Assembly (NCBI RefSeq): GCF_003286075.1
Contig: NZ_QLUV01000005.1
Span: 149,516 to 213,515 of the forward strand
Direction of reading: 5' to 3'
Length of the DNA: 64,000 nt
Source: Paracoccus endophyticus
GTDB lineage: Bacteria > Pseudomonadota > Alphaproteobacteria > Rhodobacterales > Rhodobacteraceae
Shown: positions 27,175 to 35,908 of the stretch, one piece after another
Position numbering within the stretch: the first letter of the stretch is position 1
How the letters are laid out: every line of letters begins with the position of its first letter
Notes under the pieces: generated by a model
The model's input: only the letters and a program-made list of their open reading frames with translations
What the model was told of the DNA's origin: nothing
Databases searched by the model: none
Position numbers and translations under genes: made by a program

Positions 27175-28533
27175 TCACGCCTCCAGGGCGCGGCGCAGCA
27201 GGTCGATGTCCTCGGCCAGGCTGCGATCCTCGGACCGCAGCTCCTCGATGCGCTTGACGCCGTGCAGGATGGTCGTGTGGTCGCGACCGCCAAAGCGGCG
27301 ACCGATCTCGGGCAGGCTGCGGCTGGTCATCTGCTTGGCCAGGTACATCGCGATCTGGCGGGGGCGGGCCAGGGTGCGGACCCGCTTGGGGCCGACCAGG
27401 TCCGACAGGCGGATGTTGTAATGCTCGGCCACCTTGCGCTGGATCTCCTCGACCGAGACCTTGCGGTCGGAGGCCCGCAGAATGTCGGCCAGGCATTCCT
27501 GCGTCATGTCCAGGTCGATCGGCCGGCCCATCAGGCTGGCGAAGGCGAACAGCCGCTGCAACGCCCCTTCCAGGACGCGCACGTTAGACGTGATGCGGTG
27601 GGCCAGGAACTCCAGCACGCCGGTGCCCAGGACCAGGCCCGGATAGATGGTGCGGAACTGCTCGGTCTTGGATTGCAGGATCGACAGGCGCAGCTCGTAG
27701 TCGGTGGGGTGCAGGTCCACGATCAGGCCGCAGCTGAGGCGGGACTTGATCCGTTCCTCAAGGTCCTTGATCTCGCCCGGCGCGCGGTCGGCCGAAATGA
27801 CGATCTGCTTGCCCTGATCGACCAGCGCGTTGAAGGTGTGAAAGAATTCCTCCTGCGTGCTGTCCTTGCCGGCGATGAACTGGACGTCATCGACCATCAG
27901 CAGGTCCACCGTCCGGAACAGCTCCTTGAAGTCCATGACGGTGCGTTCGCGCAGCGCCTGGACAAAGCGGTACATGAACTGCTCGGCCGACAGATACAGG
28001 ATGCGGGCCTGCGGGTCGCGGGCCTGACGGTCGCGCGCGATGGCGTGCATCAGGTGGGTCTTGCCCAGGCCCACCCCGCCATACAGAAACAGCGGGTTGA
28101 ACGACACGGCCCCGCCCTCGGCCACGCGGCGCGCGGCGGCATGGGCCAGTTCGTTGGGCTTGCCGACCACGAAGTTGTCAAAGGTGAAGCGCGCGTCCAG
28201 GGGGGCGGTCATCTCGTCGTCGCCCCGCAGGGCCGGGCGCGGGGCCGCCGCCCGTGCCGCGGGCGCGGTCGCAGGCCCGGCCGGCCCGGCCGGCTGGGCC
28301 GCGACGGTAAAGCTGAGACGTTCGACGGGGGTGCCGTTGCGGTTCAGCACCTCAAGGATGGGGCGGCTGTAGTGGCGCGACACCCAGTCCGACAGGAAGT
28401 GGGTCGGACAGGACAGCGCCGCCGTGCCATCCTTGAGCCCGGTCAGTTCCAGGGGGGCGAGCCACCGGGTATAGTTGTTGCTGCCGACGAGCGTTTCCAG
28501 CTCGGCGCGCGCCTGGCCCCAGATGTTGTCCAT
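27175..28533 (-). CDS. dnaA: Chromosomal replication initiator DnaA
   Basis: A 452-residue initiator. Domain I is residues ~1-80 and a variable Ala/Pro-rich linker runs ~85-110. The AAA+ domain has Walker A GGVGLGKTH and Walker B MVDDVQFI. The DNA-binding domain IV carries the signature FGGRDHTTILHGVKRIEEL. The start at 28533 (MDNIWGQARAELETLVG) is the conserved one; longer frames upstream are non-homologous. It is followed by dnaN and recF. Confidence 0.97.
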   Translation of the reverse strand: MDNIWGQARAELETLVGSNNYTRWLAPLELTGLKDGTAALSCPTHFLSDWVSRHYSRPILEVLNRNGTPVERLSFTVAAQPAGPAGPATAPAARAAAPRPALRGDDEMTAPLDARFTFDNFVVGKPNELAHAAARRVAEGGAVSFNPLFLYGGVGLGKTHLMHAIARDRQARDPQARILYLSAEQFMYRFVQALRERTVMDFKELFRTVDLLMVDDVQFIAGKDSTQEEFFHTFNALVDQGKQIVISADRAPGEIKDLEERIKSRLSCGLIVDLHPTDYELRLSILQSKTEQFRTIYPGLVLGTGVLEFLAHRITSNVRVLEGALQRLFAFASLMGRPIDLDMTQECLADILRASDRKVSVEEIQRKVAEHYNIRLSDLVGPKRVRTLARPRQIAMYLAKQMTSRSLPEIGRRFGGRDHTTILHGVKRIEELRSEDRSLAEDIDLLRRALEA

Positions 28534-29020
28534 GTGACGTCCCTTATGTCCCCGATCCCCGCCCGGCATGGCCGGCGGGACACTGCGGTTGGGCCGCGAC
28601 GGGGTCAGGACAGCCGCATCCATCGTGCCGCAGACTGCGGCACGGGCGCGCCCGAACGGGCACGGACACGGATGGCGCTGGCGGACGACCCCGGTGGCAG
28701 CCGGTGCCGGTCCCGAGGACGGTGCGGCCCCCCGCATCCGTCCCAGATCACCCATCAGACGACCGCAGAGCCTGTCCCTGGGCGACGTTCCCCCATCGCG
28801 ACGTGAATCGCATGGATAACGCTACCCCCTGCCCCCGGACGGCTGCAACCGAACTCTGTTGTTGACAGCGCAATTGCCGGAACGAATCTGGCGCAGTGTT
28901 GCAAAAATAAAAATCGTTTGAAAACAATGATTCCGGCATGAAGAAAGGGCGTGCGGATGGCACGCCCTTGCACAGTCGTCCGAAGGTCCGGGTGGTTCCG
29001 GGGCCGGTCGAAACCGGCCG
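28534..29020. other. dnaA upstream region with AT-rich patch and GANTC sites
   Basis: 487 bases between rpsT and dnaA, including the rpsT terminator. Positions 28890-28930 are unusually AT-rich for this genome. Three GANTC sites (28805-28809, 28884-28888, 28929-28933) and one DnaA-box-like sequence (minus-strand TTATCCATG at 28813-28821, 7 of 9 to consensus) lie within 130 bases. The dnaA promoter must lie here, but I find no clear hexamers. It is not enough to call an origin. Confidence 0.4.
28944..28969 (-). terminator. Rho-independent terminator of rpsT
   Basis: On the minus strand a perfect 10-bp stem (AAGGGCGTGC with GCACGCCCTT, loop of 5) is followed by TTCTTC. It lies about 50 nt after the rpsT stop. 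Confidence 0.8.
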
Positions 29021-29290
29021 TCAGGCCGCCGACAGCGCCTTGACCCGGGCCGCCAGGCGCGAAATCTTGCGGGCGGCCGTGTTCTTGTGGACGACGCCCT
29101 TGGTCACGCCGCGCATCAGCTCGGGCTGGGCGCTTTTCAGCGCCTCGGCCGCGACCTGCTGGTCGCCACCGGCCAGCGCCTCTTCGACCTTGCGCAGGAA
29201 GGTGCGGATGCGCGAGCGGCGGTTCTTGTTGACGGCAGTGCGGCGCTCGGTCTGGCGCGCGCGCTTCTTGGACTGGGGCGTGTTGGCCAT
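29021..29290 (-). CDS. rpsT: 30S ribosomal protein S20
   Basis: An 89-residue basic protein starting [22 protein letters not shown] and ending with [16 protein letters not shown], the classical S20 pattern. It binds 16S rRNA in the small subunit. It is monocistronic with its own terminator and lies upstream of dnaA, a frequent alphaproteobacterial arrangement. Confidence 0.97.
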   Translation of the reverse strand: MANTPQSKKRARQTERRTAVNKNRRSRIRTFLRKVEEALAGGDQQVAAEALKSAQPELMRGVTKGVVHKNTAARKISRLAARVKALSAA

Positions 29291-29584
29291 GTCTGTGCGG
29301 TTCCGGTTTTGCGGTGTCTGAGAATCCTGAAGTCGGGCCTATAAGCCGCGCGGCGCCCGGAGTCAACCGGGACGCGCCCGGCCCTGCATCGGAACGCCGC
29401 CGCCGACCGGCGCATCGGCATCGCCGGGCGGGCTGTCGCCCCCGCCCGTGCTGGCGCACCGCAGCCCCGCGCTGCGGCAGGAACCCCACTGCATCCTGCC
29501 GGGCATCCCCCTGCCCGACAGGCTGCGCCCGCGTCCTGTCGTTCGCTTGCCCGAATGCGGCAGCAGAACGCGGGGGCATCGTCA

Positions 29585-30832
29585 TCAGCGGGCATAGGCC
29601 CCGGGGTAGCCGGCCCGGTGAATTCGGTCGATGGCGCGCACGATCGACCGTCGCCCGTCGAAGGGACCCGCCATGATCGTCTGCACCGTCGTTCCGCGCC
29701 GCGTCTCGCGCGCCATCGAGACGGGCAAGCCCAGTCGCGCCACGACCTGTGCGGCGCGCGTGGCACTGCGCGCGTCCGCATAGGTCCCGATCTGCACGAA
29801 CCGCGCGCCGGGCGGGATCACCCGGGATGGCGCACGGGATGTCGCACGGGCCTGCACCTGCCCCGTGCGCGCCGTCTTGGGGTCAGGTGCCGCGGCGTCC
29901 TGCCGGGCTTTCGCCCGCGCGGGCCTGGCCGCATCGGGGCGCCCGCCGACCGGCGCCGACGTCCTCGGCCCGGGCGCGGGCGAGGCCGGCCCCGTGCCGT
30001 CGACCCTGCCCCGCTGTCCGTCCGGCAGCCCGCCCGCCGCAGCCGCGATCCGAAGGATCGGCAGCGGCTCGGCCCCGCAGCGGCCCAGCGCCATCTGCTG
30101 GCCCAGCCGGACGCTGCGGGCCGCGCCCTCGGACGCGCCCAGAAGGCGACAGAGCGCCGTGGATGGTTCCGCCTGCGCCATGCCTGCCCGCACCGCAAGG
30201 CCTGCCTCCGCAGCCGCCGTCAGATCCGGCAGCCCCTTTCCCACCGCCGCCCCTGCGCGCGCGGGCTGCCCTGCGGCAGCAGCCTGCACGGGTCCGGCGG
30301 ACGCGGCCGGCGCGGGCCGTTTCGCTTCGGGCGCCAGCAGTTCGCCCTCCTGCAGATTGCCGATGATGGTTTCCGACAGCACCCGCTCGATCCGCGCGAC
30401 GCGCGGCTCGGCGGGCACGGACATCAGGGTCGCCGCGGCATCGGGCATGGTCCGGCGTGCCGACAGCGTCGGGGGATAGCCGCAGAGGACGGCGCCGTCC
30501 CTGCCCACGCGCGGCCGCCATTGACCCTGCAGGTTCAGGAACACGCAGCCTGCGCTGTCGATGTATTGCACCCCCGCAAAGCCGGGCGGCGGCGGCTCGG
30601 CGGGTCCGGGCCCGGCGCCGACCGCGTGGTTCGTCTCGGCCGGGTTTCGCACCCGCTCGGGCACCGGCGCCATCGGGGCAGCCGCCCCGGCCTCCGGCTT
30701 TCCCTGCGGGGTGGCGGCGGCCCCGCTTGCCAGCACAGGCAGGGCCAGCGCCGTCACCCAGATCCCCACCGCCCCGGCCACGAGGGCCAAGAACCCTGAC
30801 ACGCGCATGCCCGACCCCTCGATTCGGTCCAC
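29585..30832 (-). CDS. SPOR-domain membrane-anchored protein
   Basis: A protein of up to 415 residues. An N-terminal membrane anchor or signal (MRVSGFLALVAGAVGIWVTALALPVLA; a start at 30808 is equally possible) precedes a Cys-containing region and a Pro/Ala-rich linker. The C-terminal SPOR domain spans residues ~335-412 (GARFVQIGTYADARSATRAAQVVARLG). SPOR domains bind denuded glycan strands at the division septum. It is likely a periplasmic cell-envelope protein; the exact role is unknown. Confidence 0.8.
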   Translation of the reverse strand: MDRIEGSGMRVSGFLALVAGAVGIWVTALALPVLASGAAATPQGKPEAGAAAPMAPVPERVRNPAETNHAVGAGPGPAEPPPPGFAGVQYIDSAGCVFLNLQGQWRPRVGRDGAVLCGYPPTLSARRTMPDAAATLMSVPAEPRVARIERVLSETIIGNLQEGELLAPEAKRPAPAASAGPVQAAAAGQPARAGAAVGKGLPDLTAAAEAGLAVRAGMAQAEPSTALCRLLGASEGAARSVRLGQQMALGRCGAEPLPILRIAAAAGGLPDGQRGRVDGTGPASPAPGPRTSAPVGGRPDAARPARAKARQDAAAPDPKTARTGQVQARATSRAPSRVIPPGARFVQIGTYADARSATRAAQVVARLGLPVSMARETRRGTTVQTIMAGPFDGRRSIVRAIDRIHRAGYPGAYAR

Positions 30833-30881
30833 AATCGTCGTGTTCTAGGGCGAAAACCCTCAAGCAGCCGTTAAGGCGCGC

Positions 30882-31514
30882 CTATTTCGTGCCGAACATC
30901 CGATCGCCGGCGTCGCCCAGGCCGGGCACGATATAGCCGTGATCGTCCAGTCGCTCGTCCAGCGCGGCCGTCACCACCGGCACGTCGGGATGGGCCTGGC
31001 GCATCCGCTCGACCCCCTCGGGCGCCGCCAGCAGGCACAGGAAGCGCAGGTTCCGGGCCCCCTTCTGCTTGAGCAGGTCGATCGCCGCGACCGAGCTGTT
31101 GCCGGTCGCCAGCATCGGATCGACGACGATCACCATCCGGTCCTCCAGCTCGCCCGGCACCTTGCTGTAATACTGCACCGGCTGCAGCGTCTCGGGGTCG
31201 CGGTACAGCCCGATGAAGCCGACGCGCGCGGCCGGGATCAGTTCCAGAATCCCGTCCAGCAGCCCGTTCCCGGCCCGCAGGATCGAGATCAGCGCCAGCT
31301 TCTTGCCCTCCAGCGTGGGGGCCTGCATGGGGCACAGCGGCGTCTCGATCCGCATGGTGGTCAGGTCCAGCTCACGCGTGATCTCGTAGGCGAGCAGCAG
31401 GCTGATCTCGCGCAACAGACGGCGAAAGCCTGCGGTCGACGTGGTCTTGTCGCGCATCAGCGTCAGCTTGTGCTGGACCAGCGGATGACTGACGACGGTC
31501 AGATGTGGGGTCAT
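30882..31514 (-). CDS. upp: Uracil phosphoribosyltransferase
   Basis: A 210-residue PRTase of the usual length. The PRPP loop is [17 protein letters not shown], the uracil-binding region near the C-terminus is [17 protein letters not shown], and [14 protein letters not shown] lies in the middle. It converts uracil and PRPP to UMP. It is the last gene of the cdd-deoA-deoB-add-upp operon, 24 nt after add, and captures the uracil released by nucleoside breakdown. Confidence 0.97.
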   Translation of the reverse strand: MTPHLTVVSHPLVQHKLTLMRDKTTSTAGFRRLLREISLLLAYEITRELDLTTMRIETPLCPMQAPTLEGKKLALISILRAGNGLLDGILELIPAARVGFIGLYRDPETLQPVQYYSKVPGELEDRMVIVVDPMLATGNSSVAAIDLLKQKGARNLRFLCLLAAPEGVERMRQAHPDVPVVTAALDERLDDHGYIVPGLGDAGDRMFGTK

Positions 31515-31538
31515 GGGGGCCTCTTTCCTGCGGATCAG

Positions 31539-32522
31539 TCATGCACCATCGGCGCGGGCCAGCAAGCCGGCCAGCCGGGTCCGGGTCGCCGCGTCGCAGA
31601 AGGCGGCCTCGGCTGCCCACAGGTTCATGCGGGTGAAGTCGGCCTCGGTCCAGCCGAAGGCATCGGCCAGCCGCTCGTATTCCTGCGCCAGCGTGGTGCC
31701 GAAAAAGGGCGGATCGTCGCGCGAGATGGTGACGCGGACCCCGGCATCGACCAGCCGGGCGATGGGATGGCGGGCAACGTCGGGGTAAAGCCCCAATGCG
31801 ATGTTCGACCCCGGACAGACCTCCAGCGTGATGGCGCGTTCGGCCAGGTCGCGCACCAGGCCTGCGTCCTCGATGGCGCGCACGCCATGGCCGATGCGGG
31901 TCACGCCCAGCGCCAGCGCGTCGCGGACCGACTGCGGCCCGGCCCATTCGCCGGCGTGGCACGTCAGACCCAGCCCCGCCTCGCGCGCGCAATCGAACGA
32001 CCAGGCGAAATCCTGCGGGCGGCCCACCGTCTCGGCGCCCGCAAGGCCCAGGCCCGCGACCCAGCCCCCGGCGGTTTCCGCCGCGCACAGGGCGCTGCGC
32101 CGCGCGCGGTCCGGGCCGAAATGGCGGATGGGCGTCACGATGGCGCGGCTGTCGATGCCCTGCGCGGCCATGGCCGCCGCGGTTTCCGTCAGTGCGGCCA
32201 CATGGTCGCGCCACGCCGGCAGGTCGCCGCCGCCGCAGAACTCGGGCGAGACGAACAGCTCGACATAGACCGCGCCCTGCTCGGCGCAGTCGGCCAGAAC
32301 AAGCTCCAGCAGGCGGGCATAGTCGCGCGGGCCGCGGATCACCGCGGTCGCGGCCTCGTAGACCCGCAGAAAATCCCTGAACCCGGACCAGCGATAGCCG
32401 CCGTCCTCGGCAAAGATCGCCGGCGGGTCCACGCGGCGTTCGGCCGCAAGCCCGCGGATGAAGCCGGGCGGGGCCGCGCCCTCGAGATGCAGGTGCAGTT
32501 CGATCTTGGGAATGGGTTTCAT
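31539..32522 (-). CDS. add: Adenosine deaminase
   Basis: A 327-residue amidohydrolase. The zinc site is HLHLEG (His10, His12), CHAGEW follows in the middle, then RIGHG, and finally SRDDPPFFGTTL with the catalytic Asp. It deaminates adenosine to inosine; specificity toward adenine or related compounds cannot be excluded from sequence. The start overlaps the deoB stop as ATGA, placing it in the nucleoside salvage operon. Confidence 0.9.
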   Translation of the reverse strand: MKPIPKIELHLHLEGAAPPGFIRGLAAERRVDPPAIFAEDGGYRWSGFRDFLRVYEAATAVIRGPRDYARLLELVLADCAEQGAVYVELFVSPEFCGGGDLPAWRDHVAALTETAAAMAAQGIDSRAIVTPIRHFGPDRARRSALCAAETAGGWVAGLGLAGAETVGRPQDFAWSFDCAREAGLGLTCHAGEWAGPQSVRDALALGVTRIGHGVRAIEDAGLVRDLAERAITLEVCPGSNIALGLYPDVARHPIARLVDAGVRVTISRDDPPFFGTTLAQEYERLADAFGWTEADFTRMNLWAAEAAFCDAATRTRLAGLLARADGA

Positions 32523-33733
32523 GCGCTTGCGGGATCAAAGGTGGTGGCTATGGGCAGGACGCTTTTGCCGTGGGCGGGTCCGGGCACGCCCAGGTGCGCG
32601 CAGACACTGGCGCCGACATCGGCAAAGGCCACCAGGCCGATGGGCTGCAACCCCAGGCCCCAGCCCAGCACCGGCACGCGTTCGCGCGTGTGGTCTGTGC
32701 CCGGCCAGCTGGGATCGTTGCCGTGGTCGGCGGTAAAGATCGCGAGGTCCCCGGGCCGCAGCCGCGCCAGGAACCGCCCCGCGACCGTGTCGAACCATTC
32801 GAGGGCGTCGGCGTAGCCCGCCACATCCCGGCGGTGGCCGTACAGGCTGTCGAACTCGACAAAGTTGGCCATGGTCAGGCTGCCCGGCTGCGCCTCGTCG
32901 GCCAGCCGGACCAGATGCCCGGCCAGTTCTGCATCCGACCGGCCCTTGTGCAGATGCGCGATGCCGCGATGGCTGAAGATGTCGCCGATCTTGCCGATGG
33001 CATGAGTGGCCCGGCCGGCGCGGGCCGCAAGGTCCAGGATCGTGTCGCCGGGCGGCGGGATGGCAAAGTCGCGGCGGTTCGGGGTGCGGGTGAACTGCCC
33101 CTCGGCCCCGTCGAACGGGCGGGCGATCACGCGGCCGACCCGCATGGCGTGCACGGTGGGTGCAATCGCCTGGCACAGGTCGAGCAGCCGTTGCAGGCCG
33201 AAGCGGCCCTCGTGCGCGGCAATCTGCAGCACGCTGTCGGCAGAGGTGTAGCAGATCGGCCAGCCGGTCCGCAGATGCTCGCCCCCCAGCGCATCGACGA
33301 TCGCGGTGCCGGGGGCATGACAGTTGCCCAGAATGCCCTGCGTGCCCGCCAGCCGGCAGATCTCGGCCGTCAGGTCAGGGGGAAAGGCGGGGCAGGTGTC
33401 GGGAAAGACGCGCCAGTCCCAAGGCACGGGAACGCCCGCAAGCTCCCAATGGCCGGACGGGGTGTCCTTGCCGGGCGAGACCTCGGTGGCCGCCCCCCAC
33501 AGCCCCTGCGGGGTCGCGCCAAGGCCGGGGGCGTCGGCCCCGCTGGCCAGCCGGACGGCCGCACCCAGCCCCAGCGCGTCCAGATGCGGCATCCGCAGCG
33601 GCCGGGCGGCGGCGATGTGGCCCACGGTGTTGGCGCCGCTGTCGGGCAGCGTGCCGTTGAAGAACCGATCCGCATCCGGCGCGCCGCCGATGCCGACCGA
33701 GTCCATGACGATCAGGAACGCCCGGCGGGTCAT
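32519..33733 (-). CDS. deoB: Phosphopentomutase
   Basis: A 404-residue alkaline-phosphatase-superfamily mutase. MDSVGIGGAPDA at the N-terminus is a metal site, GKDTPSGHWE holds the catalytic Thr, and ADHGNDPSWPGTDHTRE is the second metal cluster. It interconverts (deoxy)ribose-1-phosphate and -5-phosphate, using the products of DeoA. The start at 33733 was chosen by homology to MTRRAFLIVMDS; the longer frame is spurious. It is coupled downstream to add. Confidence 0.95.
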   Translation of the reverse strand: MTRRAFLIVMDSVGIGGAPDADRFFNGTLPDSGANTVGHIAAARPLRMPHLDALGLGAAVRLASGADAPGLGATPQGLWGAATEVSPGKDTPSGHWELAGVPVPWDWRVFPDTCPAFPPDLTAEICRLAGTQGILGNCHAPGTAIVDALGGEHLRTGWPICYTSADSVLQIAAHEGRFGLQRLLDLCQAIAPTVHAMRVGRVIARPFDGAEGQFTRTPNRRDFAIPPPGDTILDLAARAGRATHAIGKIGDIFSHRGIAHLHKGRSDAELAGHLVRLADEAQPGSLTMANFVEFDSLYGHRRDVAGYADALEWFDTVAGRFLARLRPGDLAIFTADHGNDPSWPGTDHTRERVPVLGWGLGLQPIGLVAFADVGASVCAHLGVPGPAHGKSVLPIATTFDPASA

Positions 33734-34044
33734 GCGGCACGCCCCGGCAACGCCGATACGCCGCCTTGCAACGGCGCGGACGGGGCCACCGCCCGGGGAT
33801 CGGGCCTGTCCCGGCGTCTTGGCACGGCCTGCGCCGCCGGCCCGGCGTCGGCGATCCACGGCGCCAGAGCGGGGCTGTCGAGGGGCGAGCCCTTGTCCGT
33901 GTTGCGCTGACCCATCGGCAGCAGGGGACGGGCGGTCGCACTGTTCGGCCGCCCCCCGAAAGCCCACAGGCTTGTCCCGAGTGGCCTTGGGTCAGCGCGC
34001 GCGGCTGACCTTTCCCCTGGCCCGGTGCATGGCGTCCCGGTCAT
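33730..34044 (-). CDS. Possible small protein bridging deoA and deoB
   Basis: A 104-codon frame whose ATG overlaps the deoA stop and whose TGA overlaps the deoB ATG, each as ATGA. Without it, the otherwise tightly packed operon would have a 307-nt gap here. The translation is Pro/Arg/Ala/Gly-rich and uses several codons rare in neighbours (CCA, AGG), with no recognised domain. It may be a real coupled gene, a degraded one, or chance in high-GC DNA. Confidence 0.3.
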   Translation of the reverse strand: MTGTPCTGPGERSAARADPRPLGTSLWAFGGRPNSATARPLLPMGQRNTDKGSPLDSPALAPWIADAGPAAQAVPRRRDRPDPRAVAPSAPLQGGVSALPGRAA

Positions 34045-35369
34045 GCCGCAATCCGTTCGCGCACCAGCGGCCCGGCGCTGGCATCGCCCAGGCGATAGGC
34101 GGCCTGGACCGCGGCGATGGCGATTTCGGCCGCCTCGGCCGAGGCGGCGTGGACCAGCGCCAGCACGCCGCCGGTCGGCTCGGCCAGCCGGCGCAGGTTG
34201 GACAGGCCCACGCGGGGATCGACCGCCTCGCCCGCGCGCCGGCGGCCGCCGCCCAGCGCCACCACCGCGCGGCCCAGGGCCGCCACGTCGATGTCGGCCA
34301 CGATGCCGTCCGGGGCGGGCACGGGCCGGATCACCGGCGCGCCGGGCAGGCGGTCGGGCCGGTCGATCAGGTCGCGCAAGCCCCCCTGCGCCGCGACCAT
34401 GCGCGACCAGCGTTCGGCGGCGGACCCGTCGTCCAGCCGCGCGGTGACGCGGGACAGCGCGTCATCGCCCGCCAGGCCCGCCACGCGCAGGCATTCCGCC
34501 GCCAGCGCCAGCGACAGATCGCGCAAAGCGCCGGGCGCGCCGCGCAGGACGGCCATCGCCTCGGCTACCTCGACCGCATTGCCCGCGCTGCGGGCCAGGG
34601 GCTGGTCCATGTCGGTGATCAGCGCGACCGTGGGGCACCCCGCGGCCGTGGCCGTGCCCACCAGCGCGCGCGCCAGTTCGCGCGCCTGCTCGGTCGCGGA
34701 CAGGAACGCGCCGCTGCCGGCCTTGACGTCCAGCACCAGCCCGTCCAGCCCCGCCGCCAGCTTCTTGGACAGGATCGAGGCGGTGATCAGGTCGATGGAT
34801 TCCACCGCCGCGGCCTCGTCCCGGATCGCGTAGAGACGCCGGTCCGCAGGGGCAAGCGACGGCCCTGCCGCCACGATGGCGCAGCCCGCCCGCGTGACGG
34901 CCGCGCGGAATGCCCCCTCGTCCAGGTCGGTGCGAAATCCGGGGATCGCCTGGAGCTTGTCCAGCGTGCCGCCGGTGTGTCCAAGCCCGCGGCCCGAGAT
35001 CATGGGCACGAACCCGCCGCAGGCCGCGACCAGCGGGGCCACGATCAGCGAGGTGGCGTCGCCGATGCCCCCGGTTGAATGCTTGTCCACCGTGGGGCCC
35101 GGCAGATCCCACGCCAGCACGCGGCCGGAATCCCGCATGGCGCGGGTCAGCGCCGTGCGGCCCCGGTCCCCGATGCCCCGCAGCAGGACCGCCATGGCGA
35201 ACCCGGCGGCCTGTGCGTCGCTGACCGACCCGTGGGCCAGCCCGCGCGCGATCAGGGCCGCCCCCGCGTCGTCCAGCCCGCGCCCGGACCGGACGGCGGC
35301 GATGACGGGGCGGGGGTCGGGATTCAGGCCGGGGGCGGCCAAGCCGGCGGGCAGCGGCGGCTGGGTCAT
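34041..35369 (-). CDS. deoA: Thymidine phosphorylase
   Basis: A 442-residue pyrimidine-nucleoside phosphorylase. DKHSTGGIGDATSL binds phosphate, SGRGLGHTGGTLDKL is the glycine-rich loop, and LDVKAGSGAFL follows. It splits thymidine and deoxyuridine to base and deoxyribose-1-phosphate, feeding DeoB. Its start overlaps the cdd stop as ATGA. Length is normal. Confidence 0.95.
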   Translation of the reverse strand: MTQPPLPAGLAAPGLNPDPRPVIAAVRSGRGLDDAGAALIARGLAHGSVSDAQAAGFAMAVLLRGIGDRGRTALTRAMRDSGRVLAWDLPGPTVDKHSTGGIGDATSLIVAPLVAACGGFVPMISGRGLGHTGGTLDKLQAIPGFRTDLDEGAFRAAVTRAGCAIVAAGPSLAPADRRLYAIRDEAAAVESIDLITASILSKKLAAGLDGLVLDVKAGSGAFLSATEQARELARALVGTATAAGCPTVALITDMDQPLARSAGNAVEVAEAMAVLRGAPGALRDLSLALAAECLRVAGLAGDDALSRVTARLDDGSAAERWSRMVAAQGGLRDLIDRPDRLPGAPVIRPVPAPDGIVADIDVAALGRAVVALGGGRRRAGEAVDPRVGLSNLRRLAEPTGGVLALVHAASAEAAEIAIAAVQAAYRLGDASAGPLVRERIAA

Positions 35370-35761
35370 GCGCCGCCCTGCATGTGCGCCACCTCGAACC
35401 GGCCGGGCAGCAGCTCGGCCACGGTGGTCGCCAGCGTCTCGCCGGACACCGTCGCCAGCAGGACCGGCGTGTCGCCGCGGGCGAATTCGGCCAGCTTCTG
35501 GCGGCAGCCGCCGCAGGGCGGCACGGGACGGGGGGCGTCGGCGATGACGCAGACCTCGATGATCTCGGTCTCGCCCGCCGCGACCATGGCCGCGATGGCC
35601 CCGGCCTCGGCGCAGGTCCCTTCGGGATAGGCCACGTTTTCCACGTTGCAGCCGCGGTGGATCGCACCCGACGCACCGCGCACCGCTGCCCCGACCTTGA
35701 AGCCGGAATAGGGCGCATAGGCAGTCTCGCGCACCTCGCGCGCGGCATCGATCAGGGACAT
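35366..35761 (-). CDS. cdd: Cytidine deaminase
   Basis: A 131-residue homotetrameric-type cytidine deaminase. TCAEAGAI supplies a zinc ligand and the catalytic Glu, PCGGCRQKL supplies two zinc cysteines, and YSGFKVGAAV and GCNVENVAYP bind the nucleoside. The start at 35761 has an AAGGAG site 6 nt upstream. It is the first gene of the salvage operon cdd-deoA-deoB-add-upp and is divergent from maeB. Confidence 0.95.
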   Translation of the reverse strand: MSLIDAAREVRETAYAPYSGFKVGAAVRGASGAIHRGCNVENVAYPEGTCAEAGAIAAMVAAGETEIIEVCVIADAPRPVPPCGGCRQKLAEFARGDTPVLLATVSGETLATTVAELLPGRFEVAHMQGGA

Positions 35762-35908
35762 GGCGGCTCCTTTCCGTTCACGCGCATCATCACGCCCGCC
35801 GGTGTGCGGCGCAAGCGCCGGCAAGGCGGGGATGGAAACCTGTCGCCGCGTCTTGTGACGCAACGTCCGCCGCCGTATCCCGGGGGCCAGCGACGGAGGG
35901 GGCGGCGA

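Noticed and set aside
28534..29020. Calling oriC upstream of dnaA
   Set aside because: Only one weak DnaA box is visible; in many Rhodobacterales the origin is not at dnaA, so the evidence is too thin.
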